Source: Miltochrista miniata (taxonomy: Eukaryota > Arthropoda > Insecta > Lepidoptera > Erebidae). From it: 64,000 bases of DNA. This document shows, in pieces, positions 53,125-61,456 of the stretch. The stretch covers positions 24,092,759 through 24,156,758 of the forward strand of contig OW121771.1 in NCBI GenBank assembly GCA_933228765.1, given 5' to 3'. Position numbers and translations under genes: made by a program. Below the pieces are notes generated by a model. That model ran no database searches and was not told the origin of the DNA. It was given only the letters and a program-made list of their open reading frames with translations. Each line of letters starts with the position of its first letter. Position 1 is the stretch's first letter.

Positions 53125-53330
53125 TTTTTATTTAGCTAGCCAAAACACCTGACGAAAAATTACGGCAGGGGAATGACTCTAACACTGTCCACACTGTTGG
53201 GAAGACACTTCCCACAAAACTGTTGACAGGGTCCCCCAAATTGGCGACCAAATTATGTGCTGCTTCACGCTCCACTTGAAGAACCCAGGATTGTAAGAGG
53301 AGGGAAACAAGGTGCGATAACAGGGTGTTC
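53125..53330 (-). pseudogene. Jockey-like LINE 3' fragment
   Basis: On the minus strand, FPSSYNPGFFKWSVKQH matches the end of the LINE at 38106-38505. Diverged after that. A hairpin at 53320-53364 (ACAGGGTGTTCAAGTT and complement) borders it. Confidence 0.6.
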
Positions 53331-53512
53331 AAGTTACCAATAGTAGGCAACTTGAACACTCTGTCAGCGGTATAGTTTGACAGATAATCGATGTTTGAAT
53401 CGCTCTGTTCTGGCGAATTTTCCCTACGTGGCTGCCACGCGTGTTGCGGGATCCCAAAGGAGGGGGTGGAATTAAGTTGAAGAACTGCTCAGAAGTCAGA
53501 ACAGCCACCTTC

Positions 53513-54068
53513 TTTTACGTATGAAAATCCCTCATGGATACTATGCCGGATTCTTACCGACTATAACCAAATGACCTACGATTGCTTACGGCAGGGAGCT
53601 ACGGGTAAGCCCTCAAAAGGATGTTCCAGTCAAAGACTTCTATATAAACTGAGGTAGACGCGCCGTACTCTAACAAGCGAGATTTCAAAAGCAATTCTCA
53701 AACACACACATTGCTAAGACTACACTCACTTATAAATACTATTTACGTAATTGTCACCACACACAATAGTAATATACGGATAGAACAAGAGTAAAAGAGA
53801 AGGCGTATGGACTCCAATTGCAAGTCGAGTGCCTACTCTCGAAGTTTTGACTCACAACAGTGCGAACAACGCTGCTAATTAGCTCAGTTTATAGGTTTCA
53901 AAAATCGGTGCGTAGGGCATGTCTACCTCAGTTTATATAGAAGTCTTTGGTCCCAGTATTCCCGACAGACTTTGGCTACTACCGCAGCTTCACTTAGTCA
54001 CTTAAGGTTCAGGTACTATCTCACGTCTTTGGGGGGTTGTTCGAGTGTTATTCTGCATCTTGAGGTGT
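53513..54068 (+). repeat. Family C copy split by a MITE
   Basis: The left part 53513-53635 (ACGTATGAAAATCCCTCATG ... AGGATGTTCCAGT) and right part 53947-54068 (TTTGGTCCCAGTATTCCCGA ... GCATCTTGAGGTGTGAG) flank the MITE. Confidence 0.65.
53635..53946. mobile_element. 312-bp MITE inside family C
   Basis: Left AGACTTCTATATAAACTGAG-GTAGAC and its exact complement at the right end, giving TIRs of about 26 bp. No gene. Confidence 0.75.
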
Positions 54069-54071
54069 GAG

Positions 54072-54108
54072 CTTCGATCAACAATATACTTGTTATTGTT
54101 GATCGAAG
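54072..54108. repeat. Perfect hairpin, 15-bp arms
   Basis: CTTCGATCAACAATA, spacer TACTTGT, TATTGTTGATCGAAG. It begins at the end of the family C copy. Confidence 0.9.
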
Positions 54109-54154
54109 AGCGTGAGACAAACGCTCTACGTAATTGTTTGTTTTGGAGTTTTTT

Positions 54155-54440
54155 TCTGTGGGTGACCATCCATGTGATCATTTTGTGACATTTAGTTGAG
54201 CGTTTCCGTGCTTCGAAAGGCACGTTAAACCGTTGGTCCTGGTTGCCAGTAAAATGGCAGTCGTTAAGCTAAGTTGAAGGCTTTATTTTCAACAGCAGGC
54301 AGTCACAACCTGCGCCTGTCCATTTAAACACGGCAATACGGCTCACCACCTATTACGTGGGACAAATTATACAAAGGTGAAATGTGGGCATATAATATGC
54401 CTCTGCCTACCCCTTCGGGGATAAAGGCGTGACCATATGT
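54155..54440 (+). mobile_element. SINE-D with truncated 5S-like head
   Basis: Starts at TGTGGGTGACCATCCATGTG and runs through CCGTTGGTCCTGGTTGCCAG to CTTCGGGGATAAAGGCGTGA. Confidence 0.75.
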
Positions 54441-54448
54441 ATTTCTGT

Positions 54449-54735
54449 GAAAAAACCTCACGTAATGCCGAACAGCCACGGTTGGGAGCCCTGGGTAAGC
54501 CCTTGGAAGGATGTCCCAGGACTCCCAATAGAACTACGGCTACCACTTCAGCCTCGCGCCTAGCGGGTGGTTCAGGTGCTATACCGCGGCTTTGGAGGGT
54601 TTTCGGGTGTCATCCCGCTTCTTAAGGCGTGCGTGAATCCCTCACGTCACGCTGTCGTCTTGGGCCTGCTTCTGTAAGGACGGTGAGCAGCCCTCTCACC
54701 GTCCTCAGGCCCCCGGTTATGGAGGCCGATAATCT
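54449..54735 (+). repeat. Family C, long copy with intact 3' end
   Basis: From AAAAACCTCACGTAATGCCG to GTCCTCAGGCCCCCGGTTAT-GGAGGCCGATA. It shows the full right end of the family. Confidence 0.75.
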
Positions 54736-54857
54736 TCAACGAAGACACTAAGCAAAATTGTACTGTGTCAAATGTCCAACGGTATACTAAAAGTTAACAA
54801 CATAAAAAGAACAAGGTTTACATACGGTAAAATAGTTATACCGTAATAAAAAACCGG

Positions 54858-55096
54858 TCAACAGCCAGTCGGACTCGTACACGGAAGGTTCCGTATCAAA
54901 AATCATGTTTGTCGTATGAGAACCACTTAATATATTTTGTTAATTTTAGTTAAAATGGTAAGAATTATATCTGTTAAAATTTCAGCTCTATAGTTATCAC
55001 GGTTTCTAAGATACAGTCTTATCATGATAGACAGACGTACAGCGAAGTTTCAATAAAGGGTCCCGTTTTACCTTTTGCGTACGGAACTCTAAAATA
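54858..55096 (+). repeat. Family E repeat
   Basis: AGCCAGTCGGACTCGTACAC to GGGTCCCGTTTTACC and TACGGAACTCTAAAA. Diverged from the 47521 copy. Confidence 0.65.
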
Positions 55097-55314
55097 GGCT
55101 GTTTTTAGACAATTCGCCGGCTGTTATTGTGCTCATTGAATGCAAATATCCTTTCTAAGATCAAATAGAAACCGAAGTGTCACTTTATTTACATTAATAC
55201 CCCATTAAATTGCTTTTGAAAATACATAGCTGAGATGGTATTTTTAGCGCAAAAAAATAAACTGTTCGGAACACCCCATTGTGGAATGACATATGTAAAC
55301 ACTGCTCTAGTATT

Positions 55315-55650
55315 GCATTAGCTAACGGAATCAGCCGTTAACGTTACGCCTTGAGCTCCGAAGGGGTAGGCAGAGGCATTTATAAGTAGAGCAATAATAA
55401 AGGAGGGGAGGGGAGCATTATTAGCATTAATTAGCCTTTTCAGATGGATTTTTAAAATACTATATCGCTTGATTCCGTAAGTTAGAGGCATAAGCAGACG
55501 CCAACTGTCATGACAACCGGGACCAAGAACGTGCCTTCCGAAGCCCAGAAAAGCTCGCAAATGTAATGCCGCAAAGTGCTAACGTGCTCGTCACCCATCC
55601 AAGGACCAGTCACAGTGAAAGTTGTTTAATACAGTGATCGTTTACAGAAC
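55315..55650 (-). mobile_element. SINE-D with 5S-like head, minus strand, internal deletion
   Basis: Head read inverted: CACTGTATTAAACAACTTTC, GGTCCTTGGATGGGTGACGA. CATGACAACCGGGACCAAGA and a CTCCGAAGGGGTAGGCAGA tail are also visible. Confidence 0.65.
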
Positions 55651-56165
55651 AATACAACAAGTGATAATTATCAAAAATAATTATGCCAATTTACAATGAA
55701 TGTATTAATTTTAGTCAAAAATTAGTCACATCATGAATTCATGACTATTCATGACGAATTGTCAGGTGTCAAAAACGCAATCTCTGAGGGGCCGAAATAA
55801 AACTAATTTATTCAGTTTTTACGTGGCGAAAATCCACAGCATAACAATATTAAGGAAAATAAAAGAATACTCCCACCACACACTGTTTCGTCATTCCTAA
55901 CTCACGACAGTCAAGGATAACCTCAACTTATTGTGAGGGAGGAATGACGAATTGAACAGTCTATTGTTAACACTGTGGTAGAGGAATGACCTATTTTTTT
56001 AAATTGTGAGAGTAGGTAATGACAAACGTTAAACAACCCCGATGAAAAATTGTCAATTTTTTTTTTTTATTCTCAAATTTCTGTTTTCTTGAAACTTATC
56101 TCCCTTCCTCTCTCTCTCTCTCTCTATCTTAATGAAAGCGACTAGTATCTATGTGATATAGCCCC

Positions 56166-56910
56166 GCGTGGCGACGGGTAACAGTACTAAATGTCACCAC
56201 CCCAATACATCCCGAGGGTGTCGTAGAGAAGGAAAACTCAAAATGAAACCCGGTTGTCAGTAAAATGATAATCGTTAAGCCAAGTTGAAGGACTTATGGG
56301 CGGCTTGAAAACTTTCAACTGCGAGTCGCGGCCACCTGCACCTGTCCATTTCAACATGGCAATTGACTCACCACCTATTACGTGGGAGATAAAAGTATAA
56401 GGTGAAATGTCTGCCTCTGTGGCGCAGTCGGTAGTGATACCGCCTGCGGCGTTGGAGGTCGTGGGTTCGATTCCCACCGGAGACAAATATTTGTGTGACC
56501 CATAAATATTTGTCTCAAGAGTCTGGGTATTTCTATGTATAATATGTATGGAGTTTGGGTGTTTTCTATGTATAATATGTATGTATTTAGAAATATATAA
56601 GTATGTCTATCAGTCCTCTAGATCCCATAGCACAAGCTTTATAGCTTAGTTTGGGCTAGATGATGTTGTGTGAGAATGTCCAACAATATTTATTTTATTT
56701 ATTTATTTATTTATGTATTTAAAAGTATATAGTAATTATATCCATGGTCTGATACCCATAACACAAGCAGGTTATTCCTAGCTTACTTTGGGATTAGATA
56801 GCGTTGTGTGAGATGTCCGTGAATATTTATTTATTATTATTTATTTATAATGAGGGCCTCTGCCGACCCCTTCGGGGATAAATGCGTGACTGTATGTCTG
56901 TATGTAGTAT
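56166..56910 (+). mobile_element. SINE-D split by a tRNA-derived SINE
   Basis: 56166-56410 (GTGGCGACGGGTAACAGTAC ... AAGGTGAAATGT) continues at 56850-56910 (GAGGGCCTCTGCCGACCCCT-TCGGGGATAAATGCG). Confidence 0.75.
56411..56848 (+). mobile_element. tRNA-derived SINE with a second SINE inside it
   Basis: The outer copy has A box GGCGCAGTCGGTAGTG, B box GGTTCGATTCC and the same body as 41206-41480. At about 56549-56715 it is interrupted by a 5'-truncated copy of the 10291 subfamily (GAGTTTGGGTGTTTTCTATG ... TTTATTTATTTATG). TATGTAT on both sides may be the duplication. Confidence 0.7.
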
Positions 56911-56949
56911 CTATGCTTGTACTCGTACGATGAATCTATCTTAGTTTTC

Positions 56950-57063
56950 CTGGGACATCCTTCCGAGGGCTTACCCGGGGCTCCCAAATTTAGGCTGTTG
57001 GGCGTTTCGTGAGGTTTTTTAGTCGGTATTAGTCCGGCTAGCATCCACGAGGATTTTTCCTCA
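56950..57063 (-). repeat. Family C, short copy
   Basis: GGGACATCCTTCCGAGGGCT to GAGGATTTTTCCTCACGTT. Confidence 0.75.
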
Positions 57064-57289
57064 CGTTAAAAAAAAAGGTACCTTGTTGCACTGCATATAT
57101 AACAAAGTTTTTTCAACTTTAACATTCCATATTTTACAAAAAATTGTACAAACTCAAGTCAATGATAATTAACTAAATGTTTAATTAGTAAATGTGTGTT
57201 TACTTAAAGTAATCGAAAACCGGCATTCCAATGAGTTTATTTTAATCTTCAAATATTCCAGGCGCCTTTTAAGATCTCACCGTAAAATT

Positions 57290-57815
57290 GTCAAACCGGC
57301 CAAGTGCGAGTCGGACTCGTGCAACTCGTGCACGGAGGTTCCGTACCAAAAAACGGCAAATATCTCGTTTATTGTATGGGAGTCTCTTCGCCGAGGGCCT
57401 GAGGACGGTGAGAGGGCTGCCTACCGTCCTTACAGAAGCAGGCCCATGACGGCAGCGACGCCCCTTCTTAGAAGTGGGATCACACCCGAAACCCCCCCCC
57501 CCCCAAAGACGCGGGATAGCACCCGAACCACACCCTAGGCGAGGCCGCTGTGGTAGCCGTAGGTCCGTTGGTGGGAGTCTTGGGACATCCTTCCGAGGGC
57601 TTACCCGGGGCTGACAACCATAGGCTGTTGGACGTTACGTGAGGTTTTTAAGTCGGTAGGACTCCGGCATAGCATCCATGATGGATTATTTGTTTTTTTT
57701 TGTCTGTTCATCTGTGAAAAGTTATCATGGTTCCTTAGATACAGCCTCTCGATAGACAGGTCGGCGAATTCTCAGTAAGAGGGTCCCGATTTTCCCTTTG
57801 GGTACGGAACCCTAA
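57290..57815 (+). repeat. Family E repeat split by a family C copy
   Basis: Family E left part to GTATGGGAGTCTCTTC (57385). A long minus-strand family C follows (57387-57690, GGCCTGAGGACGGTGAGAGG ... GGCATAGCATCCATGA), then family E resumes and ends GGGTACGGAACCCTAAA. The C run near 57495 is in family C. Confidence 0.75.
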
Positions 57816-57944
57816 AAACAATACGTATTATTTAATTACGTATTATGTTTTTTTGCTTCGTATTTGCGTTTGTTTCTTTTTAATGGCCTTAATTGACTTT
57901 AAGATAAATAAATAAATTTACATAAGTAATTAAGTAATTATTCA

Positions 57945-58260
57945 TTTTTAGGGTTCCGTATTCAAACGGCAATAGGTGCACCACCTATTACGTGGGACAT
58001 AAAACTATAAGGTGAAATGTGGGCGTATACTATGCCTCTGTCTACCCCTTCGGGGATAAGGGCGTGATTATATGTATGTATGTTACCAAAGAGTAAAAAC
58101 GGCCGTATTCATGAGACTTGGCCGTTAGTCTGTCTGGCTGCCACGAGGCTGTATCTCATAAATCGTGATAGCTAAACAGTTGAACTTTCCTTCTTTCGCC
58201 ACTGTTTTTCGGTACGGAATTCTCCGTATGCGAGTTCGTAACGCACTTGCCCGAACTTTA
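57945..58260 (-). repeat. Family E repeat (minus) split by a SINE-D tail
   Basis: TTTTTAGGGTTCCGTATTC is followed by a plus-strand SINE-D tail (57963-58085, CACCTATTACGTGGGACATA ... TATGTATGTATG), then diverged family E. Confidence 0.6.
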
Positions 58261-58452
58261 TTGCTAATGGAGTTAAAAGGTAAACAAAATCAGTCGTAAT
58301 AACTTTTATCAATCAAATTGTTATACAACTGATTTATACCCATATTTTTTTTGTTTTAACGCTTAAAGCGTGTCACACACACACTATGACACTACGTAGA
58401 TACGATAAGATATCTGTATCTGAGCGCATATCTTTCAATATCGCTCTCTATA

Positions 58453-58843
58453 TAGGGTGTAACAAAATTACCTCTCCAAATTTCATGAGATGACTTGGCA
58501 TCGGAAATTAAATACAAATATTTATTAAAAAAGGGGGGTAATTTTTTTCATTTTTTTTTAATTTTTTTTGTCGCACGTTAAGAATTCATTTTTTACCGCG
58601 GCAATTCGAGGTAACATGGTCGCCGTGGCAAAACAAACACAGAGCACCCGTCTGGCTGTCGTTGTCGCTTTCTACTGCCGCTCAGTAGCGATAGAAAGGG
58701 TTAAAAAGGGAATTTATAGGACCTTTAAAACGGCTTTACGGTTAAAGTATTCATGTGATTTTTTTTTCTTCATTTTTGTAATGTTTCTTGACTGATGCCA
58801 CGTCACGTGACGAAATTTGGAGAGGTAATTTTGTTACACCCAG
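58453..58843. mobile_element. GGGTGTAACAAAA MITE, copy 3
   Basis: Nearly the same as 38566-38954; TA on both sides. Confidence 0.85.
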
Positions 58844-58992
58844 TATAAATTGTATGAACTCTCACACACAGCGCAGATAATTTATATTTAATCGTAGAGT
58901 ATCTGTGGGCACCGAGACCGACATATATGGAAATATGACGAGATTATTATCTGCGTATACAAATATATGTGCAGATAACTACTGCGATGATG

Positions 58993-59372
58993 ATACTAAG
59001 AAGCGCTCGTGGCCCCGCGGACTCAGTGTTCTGTAAACGATCACTGTAGTAAGCAACTTTCACTATGGCCGGTCCATGGATGGGTGACCATCCATGTGAT
59101 CACTTTGTGACATTTATTTGAGCGTTTCCGTGCTCCGGAAGGCACGTTAAGCCGTTGGTCCCGGTTGCCAGTAAAATGGCAGTCGTTAAGCTAAGTTGAA
59201 GGCTTTATTTCAACAGCAGGCAGTCACAACCTGCGCCTGTCCATTTAAACACGGCAATACGGCTCACCACCTATTACGTGGGACAAATTATACAAAGGTG
59301 AAATGTGGGCATATAATGCCTCTGCCTACCCCTTCGGGGATAAAGGCGTGACCATATGTATGTATGTATGTA
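58993..59372 (+). mobile_element. SINE-D, best full copy with 5S-like head
   Basis: GCGCTCGTGGCCCCGCGGAC, GATCACTGTAGTAAGCAACT, CATGGATGGGTGACCATCCA, GGTCCCGGTTGCCAGTAAAA, CTTCGGGGATAAAGGCGTGA and a TATGTATGTATG tail. AGTAAGCAAC..GATGGGTGACC aligns with the central part of 5S rRNA. Confidence 0.8.
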
Positions 59373-59624
59373 ACTACTGCCGATACAAATATAGCTTCAT
59401 ATTTTATCTGCACATAAATACAGGTGGATGCGCAAGGGCAGTCGTATATTTATTTTTTAATATCTTCTTTAATTAAATCGTGAATCTCCAGAAAAGTTGC
59501 TCTTGGGTTTCGGAAATAGTTGGTAAATTTCTTATCTGATATATCCTGGAAGACATTGGGATGCGGGGTCCTACAAACATCTTAAGGACCCCAACGGTTC
59601 GGATCCTCCTTGCGGTGCATCCTG

Positions 59625-59821
59625 GGCAACGGAGTAATAACAGTGGTTATTACTCCGTTGCCGCACCACTCCCCAACAGAATAAGGGGAGTGCCCCTTAT
59701 TCTGTTGGGGAGTGGTGCTACTCTGGCCAATTCCGGCCGAGGCGGGAGCAACCCACCTGTGGGTAGCTCGGTGGTGTGTGTTGCTGCCGGCCGCGAAGAA
59801 CGGCACGGCCGGCAGCAGCAA
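59625..59821. repeat. Cluster of three hairpins
   Basis: Hairpin 1: 17-bp arms 59625-59641/59646-59662, loop AGTG. Hairpin 2: 26-bp arms 59663-59688/59693-59718, loop AGTG. Hairpin 3: TTGCTGCCGGCCG (59781-59793) against CGGCCGGCAGCAGCAA (59806-59821). The first two are perfect and directly adjacent. The unit is GC-rich compared with its surroundings, and no gene is supported in it. Confidence 0.9.
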
Positions 59822-60129
59822 TGATGGCTCAACGTCGCTTCGCCACATTTGCTGGCGTGGCGATGGCGACAAGTGAGAGAAGCACTGCGCGGGGGGCAGG
59901 AGTGTGGGTAGATGCTCCCGCCCTGCCATCAAATTCAAAATCAGAATTATCTTCTGATGAGCTATCTAATAAATCCAGAACCAATAAACGCGTTTTTTCC
60001 GTAAAACGCGAAGTCATAGTAACACTCTGTAATAAACAATTCTTACCAAAAATCAAGTCCGCTCAGTCTGGAGGATTCCGAGTGAATGTATCATCTCGTA
60101 TATTATCGTATCTGTTTAGTGTGCGATGC

Positions 60130-60560
60130 TTTCAGATACTTAATGCCGTGGGTAGGCCTAACGACCTTGACCATACAAAACACGCGTCCTTCAGGCTAGG
60201 AAATGTAGCATTTTAAAGCTTATTTTAGTTGTAACAAGCTAATACTTATACTTATTCAAAATCGAAGAAAACCAATTTATAGGTGTATATTTTCTTCATA
60301 TGTTGGCATATTTTTTTCTTTCGCGTCGATAAAAATTGAAGTCCTAAAATGCATTCATCTAAAAATTTGGGGGTGACTCTACGATTGTTTTACACATTAT
60401 GTATAATCAATATACAATTTACAACAAAACCATATTTTGACACACATCTTGTAGATTAACAATCTATTTTTGGCTATAATTTTTCGTCTACTTATGCAGA
60501 TAAAAAACGCTTTCATCTGCACCTCTGTTTCGTCATTTTCTAAACTAGTCCCCTTAATTA
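60130..60560 (-). mobile_element. Fragment of the 11413-12867 hAT family
   Basis: Inverted relative to 12150-12590. Shared stretches include GACCTTGACCATACAAAAC, GTCGATAAAAATTGAAGTC and CACACATCTTGTA. The ends of the element are absent. Confidence 0.75.
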
Positions 60561-60835
60561 AGTTTTTATATGCAGATAAAATCTTACCGTATCTGCGTAG
60601 TGTGTGACACGCTTAGTTGATGTCAGCGACGGCGCCGGCGTCCGTGGGGAAATTTGTTCCCATTGCTCCCTATAGGAACTTTTTTATGAGATAAACAGTA
60701 GAATACAAGTCTATGTGTTATTCCCGACTAATCTATCCATGTGCCAAATTTCAATCACAGGCGTGCATGACAGATTCGGTCAGCCGTAAGAGCGTAACAA
60801 TGGCAGTCGTTAATCCCAAGTGAACGTATTATCTA

Positions 60836-61373
60836 CTAGCTGAGCCCGCAACTTCGTTTACGTCACATAAGGTGTATGAAAGGAAAGGTATTTTTAATCA
60901 GAGTCATCAAGCAGCGTCTGAAACTGCCCTGTTTGCTTAATCATAAAAGAGCTTAATGATTAAGCTCTTTTATGATTAAGCCAACACGCCAGTTTAGGTT
61001 CACACACATTCAAAGAAACCCCTACAATTAAAATTTCAAAATATCTAATGATTAAAAGTGTTATAACTCTTTTATTTCTAAACCGATTTACATAAAACAA
61101 ACGCTAAATGTTAACTGGAGCAAACCTCAACACAATAAAAAAAACCGCATTGCAATCGGTTGAGCGGTTGCTGAGATTAGCGTGCACAACCGTACAGACA
61201 AACAGATATACAGACATACAGACATACAGACATACAGACAAACAGACAAAAATTCTAAAAATCATTGTTTTGGGTTCTATTGCGTTCATAAAGCCCCCCT
61301 ATAATATTTTTTCTTATTTATCTTCCATGTACAGACAGCGACCTGTTACGATTTTATTATATGTATTGATTGA
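60836..61373 (-). mobile_element. 538-bp Helitron-like element
   Basis: CTAG at 60836-60839; the 5' end reads TCAATCAATACATATAATAA from 61373. Related to 40147-40702, but the internal inverted pair is joined into a 23-bp-arm hairpin (60935-60981) after loss of the spacer present in the other copy. Confidence 0.8.
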
Positions 61374-61456
61374 TTAGGTATACTCTTTAGTCGATACTAA
61401 AATTACAAAGAGGAAAGATTTGATTATTTGTTTGTTTGTTTGCAATTGAAGCGACG

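Larger units (their letters stand above)
58371..60616. mobile_element. TIR element with iterated GCAGATA motifs
   Basis: Left AAGCGTGTCACACACACACT and right, inverted, AAGCGTGTCACACACTACGC share TIRs of about 35 bp with TAGATACGATAAGAT. GCAGATA/TATCTGC occurs repeatedly near both ends (58877, 58954, 58970, 59408, 60497, 60572, 60591). It contains a MITE, a SINE-D copy, hairpins and a hAT fragment. No transposase was recognised and the target duplication is unclear. Confidence 0.6.

Noticed and set aside
58993..59170. True 5S rRNA gene
   Set aside because: Only the central part resembles 5S rRNA, it is attached to a dispersed SINE body, and several copies are truncated.
59776..60216. 146-codon plus-strand frame as a gene
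   Set aside because: It runs from a hairpin cluster into a hAT fragment, so the frame crosses unrelated elements.
60935..60981. Hairpin as another template-switch product
   Set aside because: The related Helitron at 40147-40702 already has both arms with a spacer, so here the spacer was simply lost.
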